A stretch of DNA of 64,000 nucleotides from Corallococcus interemptor. GTDB lineage: Bacteria; Myxococcota; Myxococcia; Myxococcales; Myxococcaceae. The DNA lies in contig NZ_RAWM01000018.1 of the NCBI RefSeq assembly GCF_003668875.1, positions 1 through 64,000 of the forward strand, in the 5' to 3' direction. Made by a program: the position numbers and the translations under genes. Numbering within the stretch: the stretch's first letter is position 1; every line of letters starts with the position of its first letter. Shown here piece after piece: positions 33,150 to 42,071 of this stretch. The notes below the pieces were generated by a model. It saw only the letters and a list, made by a program, of their open reading frames with translations. It was not told the origin of the DNA and did not search any database.

Positions 33150-35012
33150 TCAGGGACGGTAGAAGAACTGAGCCACACCGTCATCGCCCACGGCACCAAG
33201 GCGCGTCGGCATATTGCCGTCGATGGCGCGTAGCACAGGCGTGTTCGTGTAGACCGCTGTCCAATCAACTCCATTGAAGAACTGGACGGCACCTGTCTCG
33301 GTCGTCACGTAGACCGCATTCTTACCGAAGGCCAGCACATCTGTAAGGTTCGGCTTTGACGGCACTGTCGGCAGTTGCTTCCAAGCTCCGTGGTTCCGTT
33401 CCAGGACGACTCCGTTGTCACCTACGACATAGACGTAGTTGGCGTTCACCGCGCTGACCCCGGTCAGGTAGATGTCTTTAACGGAGGAAGGAAGGGTTTC
33501 CGGTTCCCATTTTCCATCCGCCGGGTTGATGCTGAGAACCTGGGGCTGTGGCTTTGGGAGTAGGTAGTCCTTGGCGCCTACCGCGATAATCGGCGCGTTA
33601 GCGGCCGTACCCGTCACCGCGCGCAGGTTGATGCTTGTGGTGGCGAACTGAACTGGCGCGTCGGGGGGCGTCCACTTGAAGACGAGGCCGCTGCTTGACA
33701 CGGTGTAGAGGGTGAGCGGGTTACTGCTCGTCGAGTTGAAGCCCACGATCCCCAGGAGTTCCACGCCCAGCCCAGGTACGGAGGTAGATGTGCAATTGCC
33801 TGGCGCGGCGGTCTTCCTGGCCAGCTTTCCTGCGGCATCCGCCAGGAACAATTCGCCCGTATCGCTGACCCAGGCAGCCTTCCAGTTTCCGGCGCAAGTG
33901 TAGCGTGTCGTGGTCCTGTCGGTATTGAGCTGCACCACGTTGTCACTCGAGGCTGGGCCCGCGATCCAGGCCACGTTCTGCCCGACGGCGACGGCGTTCC
34001 ACCGGGGTTGATTCGTGCCTCCATCCGACCCCTCCCATTTCAGATTGCAGGGAACCGCACCTTCATCCACGCGCCCATCGCAGTTGTTGTCCAGCCGGTC
34101 GCAGACTTCGGTCTTTCCCGCCGCGACGTACACGGAACTCTCGTCACAATCGGTGGGCATCGTGGCCGTTCCCGCAGGCTTGTCACCGCAAGTCACGCCA
34201 CCGTCCGTTCCCGTTGTCCCTTCTCCGTCCCCGTCCTCGTCGAGGTAGTAGGCCGTGGGTTCGCGAGTCCCCTTGCAGGTGACTTCGCCTGTTGGCGTGT
34301 CGCAGGCCGTGACTCCCGGACACTGGAAGGCTGCGTCGCACGGTGCGTTCAGGACGAACACTTCGTCCGCGACGTCATCGCAGTTGTCGTCCTTCCCGTC
34401 GCACCGGAACTCCGCTTGATCCGGATGCACGCTGGGGTCCTGGTCGTTGCAGTCTCCAGTGCGGCGCGCGCTGTTGTACGAGGGCGCATCACACGCCGGT
34501 TCCTTCGCGGGCAGTTGGCGGTTGCCGTAACCATCGCCATCCGAGTCCGTGTACCAGGGGATGGGACCGCCCACGGTCTCATCCCGGTCGTTGCAGTCCG
34601 TGCCGCCCGCGCTCGAGACGAACCCGTCCCCATCTCCGTCCACGGCGCTCAGCGACAGTTCCACCGCCGTGATGCCGTCCTTCGCGAGGCTCGCGGTGGT
34701 CTCCGCGGAGGCCACCTGGTTTCCTTCGCACGAACGCTCCTGTGCTCGGGCCTGGAGCTTCACTTCGTTGCTCCAGCCGGCCTGGCGGAACACCGCCACG
34801 GACAGTGTGCCCGGAGGCGGACCCGCGGACACGTTCACGTTCGTCGTGACCGTCCGGGACACCTCCGCCTGATCCGTGACCGTCAGCGTCACGCACCCCG
34901 GCCGAAATCCTTCGTAATGAACCTGGACCTTCAGAGCGGCGGACTTGAGGTCATCGCCCTTGGAGCACCCGGTGAGGACGCCCGTGAGCACGGCGAGCAG
35001 GAATAAACGCAT
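33150..35012 (-). CDS. lipoprotein with MopE-type metal-binding repeats
   Basis: A 620-residue surface lipoprotein: MRLFLLAVLTGVLTGC gives a lipobox at Cys16. After a beta-sandwich-like start come several Asp-rich repeats of the putative metal-binding (MopE-like) type, such as DGDGDGFV, DCNDRDETV, DSDGDGYGN, CDGKDDNCDD and CDRLDNNCDGRVDEGAVPC. They are probably calcium-binding, with disulfides. The C-terminal half (from about residue 330) has WIAGPASSDN-like and VYVVGDNGVVLERN blades, consistent with a beta-propeller. Such proteins are abundant on myxobacterial surfaces. The ATG at 35012 gives the signal peptide; a longer frame upstream does not. Function: surface adhesion or metal binding, not proven. 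Confidence 0.85.
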   Translation of the reverse strand: MRLFLLAVLTGVLTGCSKGDDLKSAALKVQVHYEGFRPGCVTLTVTDQAEVSRTVTTNVNVSAGPPPGTLSVAVFRQAGWSNEVKLQARAQERSCEGNQVASAETTASLAKDGITAVELSLSAVDGDGDGFVSSAGGTDCNDRDETVGGPIPWYTDSDGDGYGNRQLPAKEPACDAPSYNSARRTGDCNDQDPSVHPDQAEFRCDGKDDNCDDVADEVFVLNAPCDAAFQCPGVTACDTPTGEVTCKGTREPTAYYLDEDGDGEGTTGTDGGVTCGDKPAGTATMPTDCDESSVYVAAGKTEVCDRLDNNCDGRVDEGAVPCNLKWEGSDGGTNQPRWNAVAVGQNVAWIAGPASSDNVVQLNTDRTTTRYTCAGNWKAAWVSDTGELFLADAAGKLARKTAAPGNCTSTSVPGLGVELLGIVGFNSTSSNPLTLYTVSSSGLVFKWTPPDAPVQFATTSINLRAVTGTAANAPIIAVGAKDYLLPKPQPQVLSINPADGKWEPETLPSSVKDIYLTGVSAVNANYVYVVGDNGVVLERNHGAWKQLPTVPSKPNLTDVLAFGKNAVYVTTETGAVQFFNGVDWTAVYTNTPVLRAIDGNMPTRLGAVGDDGVAQFFYRP

Positions 35013-35224
35013 GGGACACGCATTCTGGGGCGCGTCCCACACCCGGAGTGGGGCGGACGGCGCCACCGTCGGCAGTTCAACCCAAGAACCTTCTTCCCCG
35101 TCCCTTAGTCCGCCCCGCGAGGCATCGTCCAGACACGCGCCGCTCATCAACCCCCGGATGACGGCTTCCGTGTATAGGGGCCGCTGACCTTTCAACACTG
35201 GCCCCGCACCACCGCTCCACTTCT

Positions 35225-36604
35225 ATGTCCACCGTCCGCCGTGCCCTCCTCGCCGCGCCCCTGGGTGCCTGCCTCTGCGCGCTGGCCCCGGACGCGCTCG
35301 CCCAGACGCCTCCGGCCGACTCGCCCGCCAGCGCCTTCCCCAAGCCACCCAGGCCGGACGCTGGCGCCGCTCCGCTGACGCTGGAACGCGCCGTGGAGCT
35401 GGCCTCGCAGAAGAACGAGGCCGTGCTCGCCGCGGGGCAGACGGCCGAGGCCGCCCAGGCCCGCGTCGCCCGCGCCCGCGCCTTCTTCCTGCCCACCATC
35501 GCGGCCACCGGCACCTACACACGGCGCCTGCGTGAGTCCACGCGCGAGGTGGGAGGACAGACCGTCGTCCTCCAGAAGTACAACGCCCTGGGCGCTGTCT
35601 TCTCCGGCCGCATGACCCTCTTCGACGCGCGCGGCTTCCCCCTCTACAGGGCCGCGAAGCTGGAGAGCGAAGCGTCCAGGCTGGACGCCGTGGAGACGCG
35701 CCGCCAGGTGGCCTTCAGCGCCGCCAACGCCTTCCTCGTCACGCTGGCCAACCAGCAGGTGTACCAGGCCGCCGAGCAGCGCCTCGCCTTCGCGAAGCAG
35801 AGCCTGGCGGACGCACAGGCGCGCGCCAACGCGGGGCTCGCCAGCACCAACGACGTCACCCGCGCGGAGCTGGAGCTGGCCACCGCCGAGTCCAACCTCG
35901 CCGCCGCGCTGGGCACCGCGGAGACGAGCCGCCTGGAGCTGGGCTACCTGCTGGTGGAGCCGGTGCAGGGAGAGCTCACTCCTCCGGAGCCGCTGCTCGC
36001 GGACGCCGTGCGGCCCGCGCCTGCCCTCGACATGCTGACCCAGGGGGCCACCGACCGGCGGCCGGACATCCTCTCCGCGCGCCTGCGCGTGCGCTCGCTG
36101 CGGGAGACCGCGAAGGAGCCCCTGGCGCGCCTGCTGCCGTCCCTGGGCGCGAGCGCCCAGTACCGCCTCACCAACGAGGCGGGCCTCAACGGCAACGTGG
36201 GCGACGGTTTCCTCGCCGTGGATCTCACCTGGACCCTCTTCGACGGCGGCGCCCGCTACGCGGATCGCGACGAGCGCGTGGCCCTCGCCAACGCGGCGGA
36301 GCTGAACACGCAGGCCGCGACCCGCCGCGTGCCGGTGGACATCGAGCAGGCGCGGGTGAACCTGGAGACGGCCCGGGCCGCGCTCGCGCAGAGCGAGCAG
36401 GCGGCGAAGGCGGCGCGGAAAAACGCGGCCGAGACGGGCATCCTCTACCGCCAGGGCCTGTCCACCGCGCTCACCCTGGCGGACGCGTCGCTCAGCCTCT
36501 TCGAGGCGGAGGTCGCGCTCGCGCAGAACCGCTATGGGCTGGGCGTGGCGCTGTTGGGCCTGCGGGCCGCTGTCGGACTGAATCCCCTGGGGAAGGAACC
36601 GTGA
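35225..36604 (+). CDS. TolC-family outer-membrane efflux protein
   Basis: A 459-residue TolC-like channel. A signal peptide ends near ALAPDALAQ. Two related halves follow with the typical helical hairpins: LTLERAVELASQKNEAVLAA at the start of half one, and LASTNDVTRAELELATAESN; half two has RPDILSARLRVRSLRETAKE and STALTLADASLSLFEAEVAL. It forms the trimeric outer-membrane exit duct of the pump encoded next. The TolC stop overlaps the adaptor GTG start by 4 bp. The ATG at 35225 is well placed for the signal peptide. Confidence 0.93.
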   Translation: MSTVRRALLAAPLGACLCALAPDALAQTPPADSPASAFPKPPRPDAGAAPLTLERAVELASQKNEAVLAAGQTAEAAQARVARARAFFLPTIAATGTYTRRLRESTREVGGQTVVLQKYNALGAVFSGRMTLFDARGFPLYRAAKLESEASRLDAVETRRQVAFSAANAFLVTLANQQVYQAAEQRLAFAKQSLADAQARANAGLASTNDVTRAELELATAESNLAAALGTAETSRLELGYLLVEPVQGELTPPEPLLADAVRPAPALDMLTQGATDRRPDILSARLRVRSLRETAKEPLARLLPSLGASAQYRLTNEAGLNGNVGDGFLAVDLTWTLFDGGARYADRDERVALANAAELNTQAATRRVPVDIEQARVNLETARAALAQSEQAAKAARKNAAETGILYRQGLSTALTLADASLSLFEAEVALAQNRYGLGVALLGLRAAVGLNPLGKEP

Positions 36605-37797
36605 AGGCAATGCAACGCACTGGAGTGCTGGCCCTGTCGCTGGCCATGCTGTCCCTGGCCCCTGGCTGCAAGAAGGACGCGCCCGCGCAGGGCGGCAAGG
36701 GCGCGGGCCGGGGTCCCACCCAGTTCCCCGTGGAGGTCGCGGCCGTGGAGGCGCGCGACGTGGAGTACGCGGTCAGCGCCGTGGGCGCGGTGGAGGCCTT
36801 CGAGAGCGTGCAGATCACCGCGCGCGTGCCGGGCGCGCTGGAGAAGGTGTCCTTCGCGGAAGGGCAGGCCGTGAAGAAGGGCGACACGCTCGCGGAGATT
36901 GAACCCGCGAGATACGCCATCGCCGTGCGCGCCGCGGAGGCCGCGCTGCAGAAGGCCCAGGCCGCGCTGGTGGAGGCCAAGGCCGGCGCCCAGCGCCGCG
37001 CGGAGGTCAACGCGCAGAGCCCGGGCCTCCTGCCCGCCGAACAGCTGGAGACGTACCAGGCCCGCGCCGCCACCGCCCAGGCGGACGTGGCCGCCGCGAA
37101 GGCCGCGTTGGATCAGGCGCAGCTCAACCAGCGCGACGCCTACGTGCGCGCGCCCATGGACGGCATCCTCCAGACGCGCACCGTGCAGACGGGCCAGTAC
37201 GTGCAGCCGGGCGTGGTGCTGGCCACGCTGCTGCGCCGCGAACCGCTGCTGCTGCGCTTCAACGTGCCCGCGGCGGACGTGACGCGGATCCAGCCGGGGA
37301 TGCCCGCGCGCTTCACGGTGCGCTCGGACGGCGGGCAGTACGAGGCGAAGATCACCTACGTGTCCGCGAGCGCGGACACGCAGAGCCGCATGGTGGCGGT
37401 GACCGCGGAGGTGACGGGCGACGCCGCGCAGAAGCTGCGGCCGGGCGCCTTCGCCACGGTGAGCGTGCCGGTGGGGTCGCGCGGGGACAGCCCGGTGATT
37501 CCGCAGACGGCCATCCGCCCCAGCGAGCGCGGCTTCCTGGCGTTCGTGGTGACGGACAACAAGGCGCGCGAGCGCATCCTGGAGCTGGGGCTGCGCACGC
37601 CGGACGGGCGGGTGGAGGTGAAGGAGGGTCTCAAGCCCGGTGAGACGCTGGTGGTGCGCGGCGCGGAGGCCCTGCGCGACGGGGTGGCCGTGCGCATCGA
37701 GCAGGAGCGCCCGAAGCCGAAGGTGGTGGGCGAGCAGCCCCCGGCCGAGGCCCGCGGTGAGCCGAACGCGAAGACGGGCGCGGAGGGCCGTCCATGA
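36601..37797 (+). CDS. RND efflux periplasmic adaptor (membrane fusion protein)
   Basis: A 398-residue membrane-fusion protein and lipoprotein (lipobox LAPGC, Cys near residue 23). Features in order: the barrel/lipoyl half VQITARVPGALEKVSFAEGQAVKKGD, the helical hairpin (AALQKAQAALVEAKAGAQRR), the second lipoyl half YVRAPMDGILQTRTV and the beta-barrel GMPARFTVRSDGG. It bridges the RND pump and TolC. It overlaps tolC by 4 bp at a GTG (36601) and the pump gene by 4 bp (ATGA). Its Pro/Ala tail is unconserved. The pump's substrate is unknown; no regulator gene is adjacent. Confidence 0.92.
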   Translation: MKAMQRTGVLALSLAMLSLAPGCKKDAPAQGGKGAGRGPTQFPVEVAAVEARDVEYAVSAVGAVEAFESVQITARVPGALEKVSFAEGQAVKKGDTLAEIEPARYAIAVRAAEAALQKAQAALVEAKAGAQRRAEVNAQSPGLLPAEQLETYQARAATAQADVAAAKAALDQAQLNQRDAYVRAPMDGILQTRTVQTGQYVQPGVVLATLLRREPLLLRFNVPAADVTRIQPGMPARFTVRSDGGQYEAKITYVSASADTQSRMVAVTAEVTGDAAQKLRPGAFATVSVPVGSRGDSPVIPQTAIRPSERGFLAFVVTDNKARERILELGLRTPDGRVEVKEGLKPGETLVVRGAEALRDGVAVRIEQERPKPKVVGEQPPAEARGEPNAKTGAEGRP

Positions 37798-40700
37798 GCA
37801 TCACCGACGTCTGCATCAAGAAGCCGGTGTTCGCCTGGATGATCATGGCGGCGACCATCATCTTCGGACTGGTGGCGGCCCAGCGCATCGGCATCAGCCA
37901 GTTCCCGGACGTGGACTTCCCCACCATCAACATCTCCGTGTCGTGGGAGGGCGCCAACCCGGAGGCGGTGGAGTCGGACGTCGTCGAGTTCATTGAAGAA
38001 GCCGTGACGCAGGTGGAGGGCGTCAAGAGCATCACGTCCTCCGCGCGCCAGGGCAGCGCCAACATCACGGTGGAGCTGGACCTGTCGCGCAACGTGGACC
38101 TGGCGCTGCAGGACGTGCAGACCAAGGTGAGCCAGGCCCAGCGCCGGCTGCCGCTGGACATCGATCCGCCCGTCGTCTCCAAGTCCAACCCGGAGGACCA
38201 GCCCATCATGTGGCTGGGCGTGGCCGGGCCGTTCTCCCAGCAGGTGGTGAGCGACTTCGCGCGCTACCGCGTGAAGGAGCGCCTGCAGACGGTGCCGGGC
38301 GTGGGCGAGGTCATCCTGGGCGGCCTGCTGGAGCGCAACGTGCGCATCTGGGTGGACGCGCAGAAGCTGGACGCGCACGGGCTCACCGTGACGGACCTCA
38401 TCGCCGCGCTCCAGCGCGAGCACGTGGAGCTGCCCGCAGGCCGCATCGAGACGCAGGGGCGCGAGGTCAACGTCCGCTTCATGGGCGAGGCGCTGGACCT
38501 GGAGACGCTGGCGAACGTGGCGGTGCGCGAGGAGAACGGGCGCACGGTGTACCTGCACGACGTGGCCATCGTGGAGGACGGCTTCGAGGACGAGCGCCGC
38601 CTGGCGCGCGTGAACGGCGAGCCGGCCCAGGCCATGGGCATCAAGAAGCAGCGCGGCGCCAACGCGGTGGCGGTGGCCCAGGCGGTGCGCGAGCAGCTGG
38701 CGCAGCTCCAGAAGGAGCTGCCCGAGGGCATGAGCGCGAGCATCAACTTCGACTCGACGCAGTTCATCGAGGAGAGCGTGCACGAGATTGAGTTCGAGCT
38801 GTTGCTCGCGTGCATCCTCACCGCGTTCGTGTGCTGGGTGTTCCTGGGTTCGCTTTCCAGCACGCTCAACGTCGTGCTCGCCATCCCCATGTCGCTGTTG
38901 GGGACGGTGGCGGTCATCTACTTCCTGGGCTTCACGCTCAACACGTTCACGCTGCTGGGCCTGGCTTTGGCGGTGGGCATCGTGGTGGACGACGCCATCA
39001 TGGTGCTGGAGAACATCTTCCGGCACGCGGAGGAGGGGAAGGACCGGGTGAGCGCCGCGCGGGAAGGCACGGCGGAGATCACCTTCGCGGCGCTGGCGGC
39101 GACGCTGGCGGTGGTGGCCATCTTCCTGCCCGTCGTCTTCATGAAGGGCATCATCGGCCGGTTCTTCCTCCAGTTCGGCGTCACGCTGTGCGTGGCGGTG
39201 CTCCTGTCCTACGTGGAGGCCATCACCCTGGCGCCCGCGAGATGCGCGCAGCTGCTCAAGACGTCGCGCGAGCACCGCAGCCGCATTGGCGTGGTGGTGG
39301 ACAAGGCCTTCTCCAAGCTGGAGGCGCTGTACGCGCGAGCGCTGGGCTGGGGGCTGGTGCGGCCCTGGCGCGTGCTGCTGGCGGCGGTGGCGATGCTCAT
39401 CCTGAGCGCGTTCGCGTTCAAGGCGCTGCCGGGCGAGTTCGTCCCTTCGCAGGACCAGGGCCGCATGTCCGTGCGCCTGCAGACGGCGGTGGGCAGCAGC
39501 CTGCAGGAGACCAACCGCCTCTTCAAGCGCGCGGAGGCGTTCGTCGCCAGCCGTCCGGAGGTGACGCGCGTGTTCGTGGTGGTGGGCGGTGGCGGCAGCG
39601 GGTCCGCGGTGAACTCCGGCAACATGAACCTGACGCTGGTGCCGACGGACCAGCGCATGCCGCAGGCGGAGTTCGCGCAGGTGCTGCGCAAGGAGCTCAA
39701 CAGCTACCCGGGCCTGCGCGCGGTGGTGCAGGACCTGTCCCAGGCGGGCTTCACCGCGCAGCGCGGCTTCCCGGTGGAGTTCAGCGTGCGCGGGTCGGAC
39801 TGGGACAAGCTGGTGGAGGCGAGCCAGTCGCTGCGCGAGGAACTCCTGGCGTCCGGCAAGGTGGTGGACCTGGACACGGACTACCAGCTGGGCCAGCCGG
39901 AGCTGCGCATCACCCCGGACCGCGCCCGCGCGGCGGACCTGGGCGTGCCCATCCAGGCGGTGGCGTCCACGGTGAACGCGCTGGTGGGCGGCGTGCGCGT
40001 GGGCAAGTACAGCAGCGGCGGGCGGCGCATCGACGTGCGCATGCGGCTGCTGGCGAGCCAGCGCTCGCGGCCGGAGGACCTGTCGCTGTTGAAGGTCCGC
40101 ACGGCGAACAACATGCTGGTGCCGCTGTCGTCGCTGGTGACGCAGGAGGAGCTGCCCGCGCTGCAGGCCATCACCCGCCGCGACCGTGAGCGCGCCATCA
40201 GCCTCTTCGCCAACGTGGCGCCGGGGTCCAATCAGGAGGAGGCGCTGGCCACGGTGGAGTCCCTGGGCAAGGACCTGCCCGGCGGCATCCGCGTGGTGGC
40301 GGGCGGCGCGAGCGTGGCGTTCCGCGACTCGATGAGCAGCCTCATCTTCGCGCTCTTCCTGGGCATCGCCGTCGCGTACATGGTGCTGGGCGCGCAGTTC
40401 AATTCGTTCCTGCACCCGGTGACGGTGCTGACGATTCTTCCCTTGTCGGTGGCGGGCGCGTCGTTCGCGCTGCTCGTCACGGGGCACACGCTGAACATCT
40501 TCAGCATGATTGGCCTGCTGCTGCTGATGGGCATCGTGAAGAAGAACTCCATCATCCTGGTGGACTACGCGCTCCAGCAGCGCGAGCAGGGCGCGGACGC
40601 GATGCAGGCCATGCTGCGCGCGGGCCCGGTGCGCCTGCGGCCCATCCTGATGACGTCCATGGCGACGATGATGGCCGCGGTGCCGGCGGCGCTGGCCCTG

Positions 40701-40910
40701 GGCGCGGGCAGCGAGACGCGCGCGCCCATGTCCGTCGCGGTGCTGGGCGGCCTGTCCGTGTCCACCGTCCTGAGCCTCCTGGTGGTGCCCGCGTTCTACG
40801 TCGTCGCGGACCGCATCAAGACGCGGCTGGGGAACCGGCTCAGCAAGGGGAAGGGCGGGGACGACTCGCACTCCGTCCCCGAGGAGCCCCGGCCGGTGCC
40901 GCACGGTTAG
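37794..40910 (+). CDS. RND-family multidrug efflux permease
   Basis: A 1038-residue HAE-1-type RND pump with 12 TM segments in two repeats. The N-terminus MSITDVCIKKPVFAWMIMAAT is standard; TM4 has the proton-relay acid pair LALAVGIVVDDAIMVLENI (Asp-Asp), and TM10 has IGLLLLMGIVKKNSIILVDY. Large periplasmic loops carry the porter domain (GLNPEAVE-like WEGANPEAVESDVVEF and NITVELDLSRNVD). It uses proton motive force to export hydrophobic compounds through TolC. A 15-bp palindrome lies 20 bp after the stop, a likely terminator. Length and motifs are complete. Confidence 0.95.
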   Translation: MSITDVCIKKPVFAWMIMAATIIFGLVAAQRIGISQFPDVDFPTINISVSWEGANPEAVESDVVEFIEEAVTQVEGVKSITSSARQGSANITVELDLSRNVDLALQDVQTKVSQAQRRLPLDIDPPVVSKSNPEDQPIMWLGVAGPFSQQVVSDFARYRVKERLQTVPGVGEVILGGLLERNVRIWVDAQKLDAHGLTVTDLIAALQREHVELPAGRIETQGREVNVRFMGEALDLETLANVAVREENGRTVYLHDVAIVEDGFEDERRLARVNGEPAQAMGIKKQRGANAVAVAQAVREQLAQLQKELPEGMSASINFDSTQFIEESVHEIEFELLLACILTAFVCWVFLGSLSSTLNVVLAIPMSLLGTVAVIYFLGFTLNTFTLLGLALAVGIVVDDAIMVLENIFRHAEEGKDRVSAAREGTAEITFAALAATLAVVAIFLPVVFMKGIIGRFFLQFGVTLCVAVLLSYVEAITLAPARCAQLLKTSREHRSRIGVVVDKAFSKLEALYARALGWGLVRPWRVLLAAVAMLILSAFAFKALPGEFVPSQDQGRMSVRLQTAVGSSLQETNRLFKRAEAFVASRPEVTRVFVVVGGGGSGSAVNSGNMNLTLVPTDQRMPQAEFAQVLRKELNSYPGLRAVVQDLSQAGFTAQRGFPVEFSVRGSDWDKLVEASQSLREELLASGKVVDLDTDYQLGQPELRITPDRARAADLGVPIQAVASTVNALVGGVRVGKYSSGGRRIDVRMRLLASQRSRPEDLSLLKVRTANNMLVPLSSLVTQEELPALQAITRRDRERAISLFANVAPGSNQEEALATVESLGKDLPGGIRVVAGGASVAFRDSMSSLIFALFLGIAVAYMVLGAQFNSFLHPVTVLTILPLSVAGASFALLVTGHTLNIFSMIGLLLLMGIVKKNSIILVDYALQQREQGADAMQAMLRAGPVRLRPILMTSMATMMAAVPAALALGAGSETRAPMSVAVLGGLSVSTVLSLLVVPAFYVVADRIKTRLGNRLSKGKGGDDSHSVPEEPRPVPHG

Positions 40911-40930
40911 AAGGAGCCGGTCAGGTTCCT

Positions 40931-40945
40931 GGACGCCTGGCGTCC
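40931..40945. terminator. short palindrome after the RND gene
   Basis: GGACGCC and GGCGTCC (40931-40945) with a single central T form a compact hairpin between the RND stop and the nucleotidyltransferase-like gene. The tight loop makes it a weak terminator or a protein-binding site. Confidence 0.4.
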
Positions 40946-40969
40946 TTCCGCGCCACTCGGGAGGACGCC

Positions 40970-41488
40970 ATGGGCGACCCACGCAATCCAAAGCGGGCGG
41001 AAGAGGCCTGGAACGCGGAACGCCTTCGTATCTCGGAGGCGGAGCTGCGGGCCCTGGCGCCGCTCGTCACCTTCTCCGGCGGCTGGGCCTGGCACTTCAT
41101 GGCCCCACCGCACGAAGAGCTGAAGATCGATCACGACCACAAGGACGTGGACCTCTTCGTCGCGCCGGAGCGCTTCGCGGAGCTGGTGCAACTGCTCACC
41201 ACGCGGGGCTTCGCGCGCATCTGGACGCGCTTCGACGCGACGTCCACGAACTTCTACCGGTACGCGAAGTACCTGGAGGGCGCGAAGGTCATCCTGGACG
41301 TGTTCGTCCGGAACGTGCCGTCCGTCCAGGTAGGCGAGCTGCGCGTCGTGGATCCCGCCACGCTGCTGACGTTCTATGGCGACATCCACAGCACGGATGA
41401 CTGCGTGTCCGTGCTCGCGGCCCGGACGCTGCTCTCGCGGGGCATCAGCCCCATTGGACGCAAGGAGCTCGTCACCCGGCCCCGGTGA
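40970..41488 (+). CDS. putative nucleotidyltransferase-fold protein
   Basis: A 172-residue protein with a minimal nucleotidyltransferase pattern: FSGGWAWHF (glycine pair at 37-38) and, about 20 residues later, HDHKDVDLFV, giving the D-x-D metal motif. The remainder (AERFAELVQLLTTRGFARI) fits the LinB/AbiEii-like group rather than the antibiotic adenylyltransferases with full C-terminal domains. GGGAGG lies 5-6 nt before the ATG. It could modify a small molecule or act as a toxin of an MNT-type pair, but no HEPN or antitoxin partner is adjacent. It shares the strand with the DUF2267 gene 119 bp on. Confidence 0.6.
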   Translation: MGDPRNPKRAEEAWNAERLRISEAELRALAPLVTFSGGWAWHFMAPPHEELKIDHDHKDVDLFVAPERFAELVQLLTTRGFARIWTRFDATSTNFYRYAKYLEGAKVILDVFVRNVPSVQVGELRVVDPATLLTFYGDIHSTDDCVSVLAARTLLSRGISPIGRKELVTRPR

Positions 41489-41549
41489 CGGTGGCCCGGC
41501 CGCTCGCGCCCCCGGCGCCGCTGGACGATGCAGGGGCCCTGGCACATGC

Positions 41550-41605
41550 GCAGCGTCTCCGGAGCACGGTCCCGTGAAGGGGCCCTGAACCTTCGGAGAC
41601 GCTGC
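41550..41605 (+). promoter_or_regulatory. hairpin covering the ribosome binding site of the DUF2267 gene
   Basis: GCAGCGTCTCCG (41550-41561) and CGGAGACGCTGC (41594-41605) are perfect 12-bp complements. The right arm contains the Shine-Dalgarno GGAGA and ends one base before the ATG at 41607. In mRNA the arm would hide the ribosome binding site, with a 32-nt loop that itself holds a small CACGG/CCGTG stem. Confidence 0.7.
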
Positions 41606-41606
41606 C

Positions 41607-42065
41607 ATGGCCTCGCAAGTTCCTCCCGACACCCACGCCGTCCCCGTGAAGGAGCGCGACGAATCGCTCGAACTCCAGCCGTTCCTGGATGAAATCCAGG
41701 GCGACGCGGTCATGCACACCCAGGGCCTGGAGGCCCGCGAGGCCGCGAGCGCGGTGTTCTGCTCGCTCGCCCGGCGGCTGTCGGACGGCGAGGACGTGAA
41801 GCTCTACCGCGCGCTGCCCGGAGGCATTGGCGCCATCCTGGGTGCCTGCTCGGTGCACCGGGGGCCCTCGCGCGCGAAGCGCATTGGTCGCGATGAGTTC
41901 ATCACCGACGTGGCGGACCACCTGAACATCAAGCCCGACCAGGCCTTCCGCGTCGTCACCGCGGTGTTCACCGCCGTGCGAGACCGCATCCCCGAGGACG
42001 AGGTCGCCGCCGTGGCGTCGCAGCTGCCCGCCGACCTGGGTGACCTCTTCCGCAGACCTGTGTAA
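41607..42065 (+). CDS. DUF2267 domain protein with structured leader
   Basis: A 152-residue DUF2267 protein. It has two helical repeats, REAASAVFCSLARRLSDGEDVKLYRALP and VVTAVFTAVRDRIPEDEVAAVASQLP, which align with each other and with the gene at 23899. Function unknown. The ATG at 41607 directly follows a 12-bp inverted repeat that includes the Shine-Dalgarno, implying translational control by temperature, RNA or a protein. It is convergent with the DUF5953 immunity gene (stops 6 bp apart). Confidence 0.82.
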   Translation: MASQVPPDTHAVPVKERDESLELQPFLDEIQGDAVMHTQGLEAREAASAVFCSLARRLSDGEDVKLYRALPGGIGAILGACSVHRGPSRAKRIGRDEFITDVADHLNIKPDQAFRVVTAVFTAVRDRIPEDEVAAVASQLPADLGDLFRRPV

Positions 42066-42071
42066 ACGGGC

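Noticed and set aside
37356-40991. 1211-codon minus-strand frame opposite the RND pump
   Set aside because: Antisense shadow with His/Arg/Leu-rich translation and no motifs.
40970-41488. MNT-HEPN toxin-antitoxin module
   Set aside because: The nucleotidyltransferase-like gene has no HEPN-like partner beside it; the next gene is a DUF2267 protein behind its own structured leader.
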